A DNA stretch of 64,000 nucleotides from positions 74,741,348 through 74,805,347 of the forward strand of contig NC_080427.1 of the NCBI RefSeq assembly GCF_029873635.1, given 5' to 3'. The DNA is from Malania oleifera. Lineage: Eukaryota > Streptophyta > Magnoliopsida > Santalales > Ximeniaceae. Both the position numbers and the translations under genes were made by a program. How positions within the stretch are numbered: position 1 is the stretch's first letter; each line of letters starts with the position of its first letter. A model generated the notes under the pieces. That model had not been told where the DNA came from. It searched no databases and saw only the letters and a list, made by a program, of their open reading frames with translations. Below, in pieces: positions 40,691-52,382 of the stretch.

Positions 40691-42333
40691 AGAAGGTGGT
40701 TAGACCTTATTAAAGACTATGACTGCACCATTAGTTACCACCCAGGGAAAGTGAATATGGTAGCTGATGCTTCAAGTAGGAAATCAATTGGACCAGTACT
40801 AGCAGCCATGGAGATTCCACATTCAATTTTGATAAATTTGGAGAGACTCGACATAGAATTAATAGAGGAAAGTCCTCAGGCAGCCATTGCCACTCTAGTG
40901 GTTCAGCCCACACTATATGAGAGGATTAAAGTAGCCAAAAGTGATGATGCAGAGTTGGTAGAGGTAATGGCTAGGGTGTGAGATGGTCTGGGTGAGGAAT
41001 TTAGCATATCAGATGACGGAACTTCACAGTTCCGTACTAGGCTCTGTGTTCCCGCAGATACTGAGATTAAGAGAACTGTATTGGAGGAGGCTCACAGATC
41101 CCTATACACCGTACATCAAGGTAGCACTAAAATGTATCAGGATCTGCAGGAGTGCTTTTGGTGGAGTGCAATGAAGAGAGAGATAGCCGAATTTGTACAG
41201 CAGTGCTTGACATGCCAGCAGGTTAAAGCTGAGCACTAGAGACTAGCAGGGCAGTTGCAGTCATTATTTATTCCAAAATGGAAATAGGATCACGTTTCTA
41301 TGGATTTTGTTACGGGATTACCATTAGTGCGTCAAGGGTTGAATGCAATTTGGGTGGTTGTGGATTGTTTGGCGAAGACCGCTCATTTTATCCCTATTAA
41401 AATTGGCTATTCCATGGACAGACTGGCAGAGATATATGTTCATGAGATAGTTCGTGTTCATGGAGTACCAGTATCCATAGTCTCGGACTGAGATCCTCGG
41501 TTTACTTCACGATTCTGGTAAAGTTTTTAGGAGACTATGGGTTCACAGTTAGCATTTATCACTACTTTCCATCCCCAGACAAATGGACAAACTGAGAGGA
41601 CGATCCAGACATTAGAAGATATGCTTCGTGCGTGCATGCTGAATTTCGGGGGTAGCTGGACTCAGTTTCTACCACTAGTTGAATTTGCTTATAATAACAA
41701 CTACTAAGATAGTATCGGCATGGCTCCATACGAGGCATTGTATGGTAGGAGATGTCGTTCTTCTCTCTTATGGGACAAGGTAAGCGAAAGGCGAGTTTTG
41801 GGTCCAGAGATAGTACAACAGGCTTATGACAAGGTTCTACTAATTAAAGAAAGAATTAGTACCGAGCAAAGTCGACAGAAAAGCTACGCAGACACTCGCC
41901 ACCGAGACTAGAATTTGATATAGGAGATCGAGTATTTTTGAAGATAGCTCCTCTGAAAGGAGTAATGAGGTTTGGAAAAAAGGGCAAGTTGAGCTAGGTA
42001 TATTGGCCCTTTTAAGATACTAGAGAGAATAGGGTCAGATGCCTATAGGCTAGCTTTGCCGCCAGCTTTGGTTAGAATTCATGACGTGTTTCATGTTGTT
42101 ATATTAAGGAAATACGTCCCAGACCCGTCCCACATAATCAGCTATGCAGATATAGAACTCAAGGATTCACTAGCTTATGAAGACACACCGGTACATATTT
42201 TAGACAAAAAAACACAAGAACTGCATACTAATGAAATTCAGCTAGTGAAGATTTTGTGGAGGAACCATGCTATGGAAGAAGCCTCATGGGAACTTGAGGA
42301 TGAAATTAAAAAGAAATACCCACATTTGTTCTA
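40690..42333 (+). pseudogene. Tekay integrase and chromodomain, disrupted
   Basis: The HHCC zinc region lies near 41090-41220 (LYTVHQGSTKMYQDLQ, then CLTCQQVKAEH). The catalytic core is at 41300-41700 with D (SMDFVTGLP), D (SIVSD*DPRFTSRFW, with a stop inside) and E of FHPQTNGQTERTIQTLE. The C-terminal GPY-like part reads [20 protein letters not shown]. The tail [20 protein letters not shown] is a chromodomain of the type carried by Tekay/Del chromoviruses, which targets integration to heterochromatin. It ends at TAA 42332-42334. Confidence 0.9.
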
Positions 42334-42573
42334 AGAGTAATCAGGTAATGTAAATAGTTAGATAGTGTTTCTTTCGCAGGTACATGTATTATTTAGTTAG
42401 TAAGTAGTTTTTAATTTTATATGTGTAATCTCCTAGAACATAGAATGTAACTACGGTATTCCTCCGCCATAAGTGAGGGTAAGTAATAAAATAAGTAGAC
42501 CCTTTACCTTTATGAGATGGTAGAGTGTATAATGGTGTTCAATCCATATAGTAAATTTGGAGGACAAAATTTT

Positions 42574-42588
42574 ATAAGGAGGGGAGAA
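42574..42588 (+). promoter_or_regulatory. Polypurine tract of Tekay element
   Basis: The purine run aaggaggggagaa lies immediately before the 3' LTR start at 42589 and primes plus-strand DNA synthesis in this family. The same tract precedes the LTR at 50406. Confidence 0.85.
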
Positions 42589-42619
42589 TGTAATAACCCA
42601 AGGAATTTTTCAGAATCTT

Positions 42620-42805
42620 GTCGACGAACACAGGGAATTTGTCGATGAGGATATAAGAGAAGCTCATTGACGAGGACAGGTTTCATCGACAAGAAAATAC
42701 CGAGAGAGATTTTGGGGCAGTCTAAAATTCATCGACGAAGGAGGAAGTTTGTCGATGAAATTCCTTAAAGACTTGTCAATGAGATGACGTGTCTTGTCGA
42801 CAAAT
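42620..42805 (+). promoter_or_regulatory. Palindrome array, eight sites, 3' LTR
   Basis: Cores at 42620, 42641, 42666, 42685, 42731, 42751, 42775 and 42796, spacing 21-25-19-46-20-24-21. TATA (actataaatag) starts about 15 bp after the last core. Confidence 0.88.
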
Positions 42806-44499
42806 ATGAGACTATAAATAGTGAAAACTCGGATTTTTCAGCAGAAAAATGGCACAAACTTTATCTCTCTCTCTCTCTCTCTCTAAAATGCACCCCTCCC
42901 CTTCTCTCTTCGATCTTGGCTCCGTTTCTCGTCAGATTGAAGATCTGAGGGCACCACGATGCTCCTGACGAAGTTCTCTACAAGTCTTCCGGAGCTAATT
43001 ATGGGAGAAATTGGTTTGAAATTCATCTCAAATTCAGGGTAAGGTGTTTTATTCAGAATCTGCTTTTCCTATGGTTATAGGAAATATTGTTTGTAGGAAA
43101 ATACTGACGTTTTGTTCTAGGGGATGTCGTTTTCAGGGTGTTGATTGGAGAACCCTACGGGTGTAGGGCTAGAGTTCAGTAAAGGCTTTTCGGAAACTAG
43201 GTAAAGGAAATATGCTATGCTAGACAATTCTAGTAAATTTTTAACATGAATTATATGTTTTTACTAGATTATTATTTTTTAACATGAATTTTTAACATGT
43301 ATACCAGTTATTATATAGAATATGAGTTTTAAAGTATGTGTGACCTGAGTAGATATTATCTGATATGGAGTTTTTATATAGTTTTTCAGTATATCAAGTT
43401 ATGCAGATATAGTTAGATATTTACAGATTTTATACAGACATAATACGTATACATAGACAGTTTTATTCAAGTGATTACACAGACAGATATATATATATAT
43501 ATATATATGTATAGCAGTATACATATGTTTATTTAGATCAGTATATACAGAGTATATAGAAAGTTATGTTTTCCTAATTGTCATAACAGTCAGAGTATAC
43601 TAATAGATTATACAGATAGAAAATATAGACAGATTTTACAATTATAGCATCAAGATGCTACAGATATTACAGTATTTACTGTAAAGAATTATAGTGTTAT
43701 GGTTATTTTGGAAACATGATGAAAACAATAAAAGAGTATATATGTAAATATATAGTATCAGATCCCTGTGAAAAGATTATAGACAGATACAGATATAGAA
43801 TATAGAGCACGGTACCGTTGCTAATATAGATAGAGTGTCACGCCCGAACCTGCAGATGGGTCCCAAGTGTGAATTTAGTAACCTAACCTGTCTCTGTATC
43901 AATTTAAAACATATGTGATACCATACAAAAGAGGGTCCGACCCCGTGGGATGAATGGATGCTTCCATACATACACACAATCATCCATACTCATCCAATAT
44001 ACGTAGCGGAATATAGTCTTTTATACATAACCAGGATCATACCAGAGTCTATACAACTAGGATATACATTCCCATAATTACAACACATGCCCCAAGTGTC
44101 CACAAAACTATCCCAACAACCTGGATACCAAAACTCGTACCTAGTAGGTAATAGCAGTAGCTACGACACCCTTGCTTCCAAATGCTAGGATGCTACTTAC
44201 GGCTACTTGAGAGACCTGAAAAAAAACATTGTACGTACATTCGGGGTGAGACACCTCTCGGTAAGGAAGAAAGTAGGTTATATCAGTGTGTGACATACTA
44301 GTGTTATTTTACACACTTCATAACACTGTAAAATAAGATACAATTCAAAACATTTACCTATAGTTTCATATATATACATACAATTCCATACAGTTCCAGT
44401 ATTTTCCCAAAAACCATTCTAGTACATACGATACCTAAAACATACGGTCAGTGTCATCACACTAGTTCGCAACTACATAAGAGCACCTCATCTCACAGC

Positions 44500-44988
44500 G
44501 ATTACATTGCTACACACGCAACTACGCTGCGATGACTGAGGCCCACAGTGATTACATTGCTCCATACGCAACTACACAAGGTCACCTAGTCTCACATCGA
44601 TTACATTGCTACATACGCAACTACAATGCGATGACTCAGACCCACAGTGATTACATTGCCACATACGCAACTACACAAGGTCACCCAATCTCACAGCGAT
44701 TACATTGCTATACACACAACTACGAAGCGACGACTCAAGCCCACAATGATTACATTGCCACATACGCAACTACATAAGGTCACCCAGTCTCACCACGATT
44801 ACATTGCCACATGCACAACTACGCTGCAACGACCACAATGATTACATTGCCACATACGCAACTACATAAGGTCACCTAGTCTCACCACGATTACATTGCC
44901 ACATGCACAACTACGCTGCAACGACCTCGGCCCATAGTGATTACATTGCTATATACGGTGTAGAACACACCCTTCGGTGACCAGCCGT
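44500..44988. repeat. Minisatellite, ~49.5 bp monomer in ~99 bp dimers
   Basis: The word gattacattgc begins at 44500, 44550, 44599, 44649, 44698, 44748, 44797, 44840, 44889 and 44939. Monomers alternate between a type with 'gcaactacacaaggtcac' and a type with 'caactacgctgcgatgac', so the true unit is a 99 bp dimer. One monomer (44797-44839) lost about 7 bp. Confidence 0.93.
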
Positions 44989-45874
44989 CACATACTGGTG
45001 ATATTTCACAACCCGGATATAGAGCTGGCCACTCTCGCCCATGGTAGCTAACCAATACATGGTTGTTTTTACAAATCCTTGAAATTATTTTGGAACTCAC
45101 ATTCCTATACGTTTCAGCATGGTAATTAGCCGCCGCATAGCTGTTTTACAAATATCTAGAACAATTACATACAACCATGCATACCACACTTATTTGGTTT
45201 ACGGAAAATCATATCGTTTACAATTTCAAGTACACAGTTTATACAAATATGGATTACGGTCACCTCAATAATACAATTTTAACATAACAAACAGTTTTCC
45301 AAACCAAGTAGAGATGGTACCCGAAATCCCCAATATTCCCGAAAACTATAACCCAAAAATCCTACATTTTTACCTTATAGATTTCCTTAAATAAGTAGCC
45401 AAAACATACATACGATCATAGCATACAAGCTTACCAATCCCGATTTCGAAAATGAACTGATATAAATAGAATCCCCTTACCTTAACCCGAATTCCAACTA
45501 CGAACTCTACGGTCCTCAAAACTATGAACCGAGACTCCAAAACCTACAAACAGTAATACAATACTTACTTACAATCCGTACTACTACACATATACTGAAT
45601 CAGAAATGAAAACCGAGCCTTACCTCCATTTTAGCTCGAAACCCGAAATCCTCTGAAATGAGATTTCGATCCGCTAAAAACGTAGAGAATCCTTCACTGA
45701 TCCTCGCAGTAACTTCAGATTTGCGATTCAAGCGACAAACGGGGCGAAGCAATAAAGGAGAGAGAGAGAGAGCTTCAAATCCTAGAGAGAGAGAGAGAGA
45801 GAGAGGAAAACCATAACTTAGCCAAGAAGAAAACTACAAATTTCCTTATAAAGACCTTTGACTCGAGGGATTTC

Positions 45875-46063
45875 GTCGACAAAATGGTGTTCTCATCGAT
45901 GAATCTTTCACAGACTTTGTCGACGAATAGGTGGCCTCGTTGACGAATTTGAGATTGCCGGTCTTTCCGAGACTCCTTGGCTTCTCCTCTTTGACGAATC
46001 TCTGAATTTCGTTGACGAGAAGAACAATGACTTCGTCGACGAATTTTGGCTTCGTCGACGAAA
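45875..46063 (-). promoter_or_regulatory. Palindrome array, eight sites, in nested solo LTR
   Basis: Cores at 45875, 45895, 45919, 45939, 45990, 46011, 46035 and 46054, spacing 20-24-20-51-21-24-19. Confidence 0.87.
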
Positions 46064-46925
46064 TCCGCTCTTTTACCAAATGTCCCTCTCTTTTACATAA
46101 TAAATCCACATATCACGATTTGGGTTCTTAGATAGAGTGCAACAACATATCTCAGATAGTGTGTGGGTAACGTCAACTGTGTTCTGCAAGTATGCAGCTC
46201 CCTAGTTCACTAGGATGAGAGGGCCAGTTTGACGAGGTAGCAGCCAGTCCCATGCCTAGGAGAGTATGCAGTTTGGCCGGGTTAAGGTAGTGTAAAGTAT
46301 AGTGACTTTCCTTGAGGGCCGACCAGGTTAAGTCCCGCCTACGGGCCGCACAACCCTGTTATGAGGGGTCAAATCATGACGTACAAAGTTCCAGGGATAA
46401 AGCACAGTTATGTATATATATACAATTTTACAGTATTTGATAAATATAGTATGATACTAGCAGTATGAAAAGTAGAAAAATTCAGATGATATAGTTATGT
46501 TTTAAACTGCGAAAAATGTAAGATATGCTTTACAGACTTATCATTTTATTACAGCTCAGATATTATTTGAAGTATTTATGTAACTTAGTTGCCACACACT
46601 AGTAATAGCATATTTCCACTTACTGAGTGTCGTCTCACCTCATTACTTTACCACTTTTTAGGTAAGCCAGCTAGGCGAGCAAATTAGGCTCGCGGATAGA
46701 GAGTTGACCTGGTTACCCTAGTTGTAGGGTAAGTTTGTGATAGGGTTTTTGTATTTTTTTTGGGTAGATGATACTAGAGGGAGTTATTGTATATGGCTAT
46801 GGTCTGAATGTACTGAATTATGATATTGTATAGTATATGTGATTGTATTGTATGACTTATGTTTCTACTACATAGGTATGATTATATATATAGATAAAAA
46901 ATGATATAATTTTGAGGTCGTTACA

Positions 46926-47098
46926 CTTGGACTGCCATAAGTCTATTGGAGAAGCAGAGGGCTAGTCATGTGGAGATGTGTTGGAGCCGTTTCGAGGAAG
47001 TGTTCTTTGACAAATACTTCCCGGCTTCTATACGTGACGCTAAGGCAGATGAGTTTTCTATGCTAACTCAGGGGAGTATAATGGTGCAGGGGTATGCT
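46926..47098 (+). pseudogene. Gypsy gag fragment
   Basis: WSRFEEVFFDKYFPASIRDA, KADEFSMLTQGSIMVQGYAA and similar match the Tekay-type gag core (compare 38280-38400). It is cut off near 47100 where a reverse LTR fragment begins. It is the right-hand target flank of the Tekay insertion. Confidence 0.75.
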
Positions 47099-47636
47099 GC
47101 TACCCTAATTTTGGAGTGGTGCCCAAGTACTCCAAATTGAAAATCTGCTCTGCCTATGGTGCAGGGAATCTTCCTAGGAACCTTGTGGTAGTTTCTGATT
47201 GTCGAATCGAGCTAAATTCGGGCCGGATTCGAAGCAAATAGATAGGAAAATTGAAACCCAAAGAGAGAAAATGAGAGAGGAGAGAGAAATTCGCGGAAAA
47301 GAGGATTCAAAGCCTATTTATAACCAGGCCTTCGTTGACGCGACACGTGAGTTCGTCGACGAAGCCAAGAAGAACATTTGTTGACGAGGTCAAAATATTT
47401 GTCGACGAAACATTTAAAAACCTAATTTTTCCTGCTCTTGGTAATTCCTCGTCGATGAAACACGTGCACTCGTAGACAAAACCTAGAAGGATGTTCATCG
47501 ACGAGGAGAAAAAAATCATCGACAAGTCCCTACTTGATACCCTTTTAAACTTATTTTCCCCTTTCTTTTATTTTCCCCCATTTACCTTTTATTTATTTTC
47601 TTTTATTTTTATGAGTTTGGGTTATTACACAGAGGC
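47099..47636 (-). repeat. Tekay-like LTR fragment, 5' portion (reverse)
   Basis: It runs from 'cctaattttggagtggtgcc' (compare 19332 and 53940) to 'gggttattaca'. It includes a reverse TATA (tttataacc, about 47317) and a clear palindrome array at 47334-47527. Confidence 0.78.
47334..47527 (-). promoter_or_regulatory. Palindrome array, eight sites, symmetric spacing
   Basis: Cores at 47334, 47355, 47380, 47401, 47451, 47472, 47497 and 47518, spacing exactly 21-25-21-50-21-25-21. Confidence 0.9.
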
Positions 47637-47995
47637 TTACAACATAAACTACTCACATATGAGTTCTTGAAGACACTTTTACAAAAACTATACTAGTCTC
47701 CACCTCCTGGTTATGCTAAACTCGATCTTTTGGATTTCCTGAAAAGATATGTTGTATAACTATGTAAGACGCCTCTCAGTAAGGAAGATTAAGTTAATAA
47801 CAGTGTGTGGTCAACATGCATTTCAGTGTATACAGAATCATACATCTCTCTTTTAATTGAAAATAGTATGTATATTCATTGCTCATTTCTCATAGTATAA
47901 ATCAGTACTGAAATTATTGCCTCATTTATATAAATATACAGATATGCATAAAAGACTCTCCCTGGAACTAAACACCATGTATAAACCCCCATGGT
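47637..47995 (-). repeat. Tekay-like LTR fragment, middle portion (reverse)
   Basis: It contains the reverse of the conserved LTR block (agacgcctctcagtaaggaa near 47766, then 'aacagtgtgtgg'). It ends where + strand pol sequence begins near 48000. Confidence 0.6.
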
Positions 47996-47999
47996 CAAG

Positions 48000-50152
48000 G
48001 TTTTGTCGCCGGAAGGCTGGACTAAAACTGCCGATTTCTAAAGTACCTTATCGTATGACGCCAGTAGAGTTGACAGAATTGAAGAATCAATTGTAAGATT
48101 TGTTAGATAAAAGATTTATATGACCTAGTGTATCTCCGTGGGGAGCTCCATTTCTATTTGTGAAGAATAAAAATGAGTCTATGAGGATGTGTATAGATTA
48201 TATGGAGATTAACAAGGTGACAATCAAGAACAAATATCCTCTACCCCTTATAAATGATTTGTTTGACCAGCTCCAGGGTACACGAGTGTATTCAAAGATT
48301 GACCTTAGATTCGGCTATGCAGTGCGGTGGTGTATGCTTCCAGGTAGTTGAAAGAATATGAAAAGAACTACCATACCCATGATCTTGAATTTTTTGCAGT
48401 AGTACATGCATTGAAAATTTGGAGACATCACCTGTATGACGAGCGGTGTGAGATCTTTTCCGACCATAAAAGTTTAAAGTACTTTTTCACCCAGAAGGAA
48501 CTGAACATGAGACAGAGAAGGTGGTTGAAGCTAATTAAGGATTTTGGTTGTATCATCAGTTATCACCCAGGGAAAGCAAACGTGATAGCTGATGCGTTGA
48601 GCAGGAAGTCTAGGGAATCAGTGTTGGCAGCTATAAAGATCTAGTATCCAATCATGATGGATCTGGAGAGACTCAGCATCGAATTACGTGAGAGTGATTC
48701 TCAGGTATGTATCGCCAGTTTAGTTATGCAACCTACTCTGTAGGAAATGATTAAAGCTGCTCAGAAGGAAGACCCAAAATTAGCATAGGTGATTAACAGA
48801 GTGCAGAGTGGTCAGGGGGAGGAATTCAGTATTGTAGATGATAGAGCTTTGCAGTTTCGTTCCATATTATGTGTTCTTGCCGATGTGGATATCCGGAGGA
48901 CCATTTTAGAGGATGCTCACAAATCTTTATACACAGTTCATCCTGGTAATATGAAAATATATAGGGATCTACGAGAGTTGTACTAGTGGAGTGGTATAAA
49001 GAAAGAGATTGCCGAGTATGTAGCCCAGTGTTTGACGTGCCAGCAGGTAAAAGCTGAGCACCAGAGGCCAGTAGGGCAGTTGCAGCCATTATTTATCCCA
49101 AAGTGGAAGTTGGATCATATATCTATGAATTTTGTGTCAGGACTGCCGATGGCATTGTATGACTAGAATGCCATTTGGGTGATTGTTGACCGGTTGACTA
49201 AGACGGCCCATTTCTTACTTATCAAGATCAGCTACTCCCTCAACTGGTTGGTAGAGATTTATATTCAGGAAATAGTTTGTTCGCATAGGGTACCAGTATC
49301 TATTGTGTCAGATCGAGACCCACGCTTTACGTCACATTTTTGGAGGAGCTTGCAGGAGGCTCTAGGGTCTCAGTTGTCTTTTAGAACATTATTCCATCCT
49401 CATTCAGACAGGCAGACTGAGAGGATAATACAGATATTGGAAGGCATGCTTCGAGCATGTGTGTTAGATTTCGGGGTTAGTTGGATTCGATTTATGCTGC
49501 TAGTGGAATTTGCGTATAATAATAGTTATCAAGCCAACATTGGCATAACACCGTTTAAAGCATTGTATGGCAGGAGATGTCATTCTCCTTTATTTTGGGA
49601 TGAAGTGGGTGAGCGGCGAACTGTTGGATCGGAGCTTGTTCAACAAGTACATGATAAGGCTCAGCTTGTTAGAGACATAATCAGTGCAGTTTAGAGCCGA
49701 CATAAAAGTTACGCTGATACCTGCCGTAGGAAATTGGAGTTTGACATCGGTGATTATGTATTTTTTAGGATAGCTCTGTTGAAAGGGATTATGGGATTCA
49801 TAAAGAAATGTAAACTTAGCTATAGGTTTATCAGTCCATTTGAGATTCTAGATAAAGTGGGGCTAATTGCCTACAAGTTAGCTTTGCCATCTGTATTATC
49901 CAGAATGCATGTGTATTCCACGTTTCCATGTTGAGGAAATACGTTCCTGACCCTTCTCATATTATGAGTTATGGTGAATTAGAGCTCAGTGATTCACTAG
50001 TATATGAGGAAGTGCTAGTACAGATTCTAGATAGGAAAGTGCAGGAGTTACGTAACAAGAAGATTACTCTGGTAAAAGTTTTGTGGAGGAATCATACAGT
50101 GGAAGAGGTTTCTTGGGAGTCTGAGGAGCAGATGAAGCAGAAGTTTCCATAA
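48000..50152 (+). pseudogene. Second Tekay-like pol: partial RT, RNase H, integrase, chromodomain
   Basis: The RT start at 48040-48320 reads [20 protein letters not shown] and [11 protein letters not shown]. It then jumps directly to RNase H ([20 protein letters not shown]), so the RT palm with the catalytic IDD box is deleted. Integrase spans 48850-49700 (CLTCQQVKAEHQRP, KTAHFLLIKISYSLN, SIVSDRDPRFTSHFW, FAYNNSYQANIGITPF). The chromodomain tail reads VKVLWRNHTVEEVSWESEE, with stop after QKFP near 50152. Stops at 48650, 48986 and 49694 and a frameshift near 49930 also disable it. It is related to, but clearly distinct from, the element at 35481. Confidence 0.9.
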
Positions 50153-50405
50153 TTATTTCTAGAAACTTAAGTAGTTAGCTAATATTTCTTTTGCAGGTAC
50201 ATGTAATAGTTAGTAAGTAGCATTTTAGTTTTGGGGGAAATTTTCTTTTGTATATGTAATCTCCCATGACTCAGAATGTAATCACAGTATTCCTCCGCCA
50301 TAAGTGAGGGTAAGTAATAAAATAAGTAGACCGTTTTACTTTTAAGGGATAATGAATCACATGAATAGAAAATTTCGAGGACGAAATTTTATAAGGAGGG
50401 GAGAA

Positions 50406-51095
50406 TGTAATGACCCAGAGAAATTATAATATTATAATAATAAAATAAGGGGGAAAGGGAAAAGGAAAACAGGGTCTCGTCGATGAATTCTGGGGGTTCG
50501 TCGACGAGAGAGCATAGAGGGCTTGTCAACGAGGGAGTGTTTCGTCGACAAGAAAGTACCGAGAGGATGTTTTGGGCATTTCTAAATTTCATTGATGAGG
50601 GAAAAGTTCGTCGACGAGTTGTCTTCTTGACCTCGTCAACAAGGTGATGTGGCTCATCGACGAAGGCCAGCATATAAATAGGCCTAAACCTCATTTTTTT
50701 CTGAAATTTCACGCACTACTTCTCTCTCTCTCTCTCTCTCTCTCCCCTCCTTTTTGGTTTCCACACCTTCTCTCTAGTTTTCTGGGTCCGTTCTTCACTG
50801 GATCGACGATCCGAAGCCACCACAACACTCCTAGAGAAGTTCTCTACATATCTGTTGGAGTGGATCATCAGTTGAGCGAGCTTGAAATTCACCCCAAATT
50901 CAAGGTAAGGGTTTTACTCAAAATTTGGCTTTATTGTAGTTGTGGGAAATGTTATATCTGAAGAAATACTGAAGTTTAGTTCTGGGAGATGTTATTTCCA
51001 GGGTGTTGAACGGGGAACCCAACGAGTGTTAGACTGATATACTTGAGGGGCTTTTTTAGGGATCAAGTAAAGGGACAAACTAAGCTGGTCATTTT

Positions 51096-51139
<44 letters not shown>

Positions 51140-52382
51140 TTTACAACATCTGATTTCAGTAAAATAAATATATATTTATATATGCGTTATGTTTGGGAAA
51201 TACTGTTGTAAATGATGATATGTTTAAACATACGCAAAACCTAATTTTGTGTGGCATGAGTGGAATTTGTTATAAATTACTGTTTTATGGGATCATAATA
51301 ATGATATGGATATGTTTTACCGGCATATGGGCCGAGCTATGGATATGATTTGCCGGCGTATGGGCCGAGTTATGTTAAAATATGAAATGCCAGCGTACGA
51401 GCCGATGATTTTCATGACATATATATACATTTGCAAAATGATGTGATGATATTAATCTGGAAACAATTAGTATGAAATATCTATGTATCACAGTTTGATT
51501 ATATGTTATATGTTATCAGAACCTGGTTGGCTTGGTTTAGGCTAGCACTTGCATGGTACCGATGCTATGTGTTCATGATCATCATGATATTGTGTTAATG
51601 CTGTCGTATGGGGCGGCGTGAGGACGGATAGTCGATGTGGTTTATAAGAAGTGTGGACGCCCCTAGTGTACGAACCAAGTTTGGCATCGGACTTACAGAC
51701 TGTACTTTTGAGTTGACAGTGGTTGGCCAACCATTGTCAGGTCCCGCCTTCAGGTCACATAGCCCAGTCATGTGGGGGTAATACATGACAATAGTCAGCT
51801 AACCTACCAGGGTTGTTTTCGTATTATTATCATATGAGATAGATTATGCTATGAAAATCCAACATATTTTTCCCCGGAAATGATACAGACATATTTACAA
51901 GATATGCTATGCTTTTATGTATAACACGGATAAACTCATGTTGCCACACACTAGTATTAGTTTATTTCCTTTACTGAGAGGTGTCTCACCCCGAATTATA
52001 TGAACATTTCAGGAGCCCCTAATAGGAGAGCAGATAAAGCTCCGCTGAGATAGTACAACCGATCTGCCCTCTCTGAAGGGTAAGTATTTGATGGGGTCAA
52101 ATGGATTTTTATGAGAAGTGACCCTAGGATTTATTTTGGGTTGTGTATATATATATAATTACAATGGATGTAGTAACTTTGGTATTGTGATGTATGGTAT
52201 TGGAAATATGGTAATATGAAATGTATGAGATTTTATGTTTCCTGCTGCTTAGGCTTTCGTGCAATTTTTTGATGGATCCCTGTTACCCACGGGTTCAGGT
52301 TGATCATGATCTGCTATACTGTTATATCAGTGTTATATTATTATTTGAAAAAAAAAATTAGGAAAATAAGCAGGTCGTTACA
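50406..52382 (+). repeat. 3' LTR of the second Tekay-like element
   Basis: It starts TGTAATGACCC after a purine tract (aaggaggggagaa) and ends AGGTCGTTACA. It includes a palindrome array, TATA (catataaatagg, 50671), (CT)n, a TA microsatellite (51099-51136), three 'atgggccgag'-like repeats near 51310-51400, and the 'tttactgagaggtgtctcac' block near 51972. No matching 5' LTR is present in the window. Confidence 0.88.
50479..50665 (+). promoter_or_regulatory. Palindrome array, eight sites
   Basis: Cores at 50479, 50500, 50525, 50544, 50591, 50610, 50635 and 50656, spacing 21-25-19-47-19-25-21. This is mirror-symmetric about the centre and ends about 15 bp before TATA. Confidence 0.9.

Larger units (their letters stand above)
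43836..46132 (-). mobile_element. Solo LTR nested in the Tekay 3' LTR, target duplication TAGAG
   Basis: It is flanked by TAGAG at 43831-43835 and 46133-46137. On + it starts TGTCACGCCCGAACC and ends GGGTTCTTAGA (a CA end with one change). It is the same family as the + LTR at 34981 (TGTAAGAACCC). It contains a minisatellite (44500-44988) and an eight-site palindrome array (45875-46063), with a reverse TATA-like ttataaag at 45847. Confidence 0.9.
35481..46925 (+). mobile_element. Tekay/Del-like Ty3/gypsy retrotransposon, full length, target duplication CTTGG
   Basis: CTTGG occurs at 35476-35480 and at 46926-46930. LTRs are 35481-37547 and 42589-46925, the latter enlarged by a nested solo LTR. 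The order is LTR, primer site, gag, protease, RT, RNase H, integrase, chromodomain, purine tract, LTR. In-frame stops (38120, 38458, 39199, 39902, 41488 and others) and frameshifts make it non-autonomous. LTR copies differ by many substitutions and one 20 bp unit deletion, so the insertion is not recent. Confidence 0.93.
42589..46925 (+). repeat. 3' LTR of the Tekay element, interrupted
   Basis: TGTAATAACCC...GAGGTCGTTACA. Without the nested solo LTR (43836-46132) and its duplicated TAGAG it is 2035 bp, close to the 2067 bp 5' LTR. Confidence 0.92.

Noticed and set aside
44500-44988. Regular ~49 bp repeats as a possible CRISPR array
   Set aside because: The whole monomer is repeated, not a constant repeat plus unique spacers. 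It is a minisatellite within an LTR.
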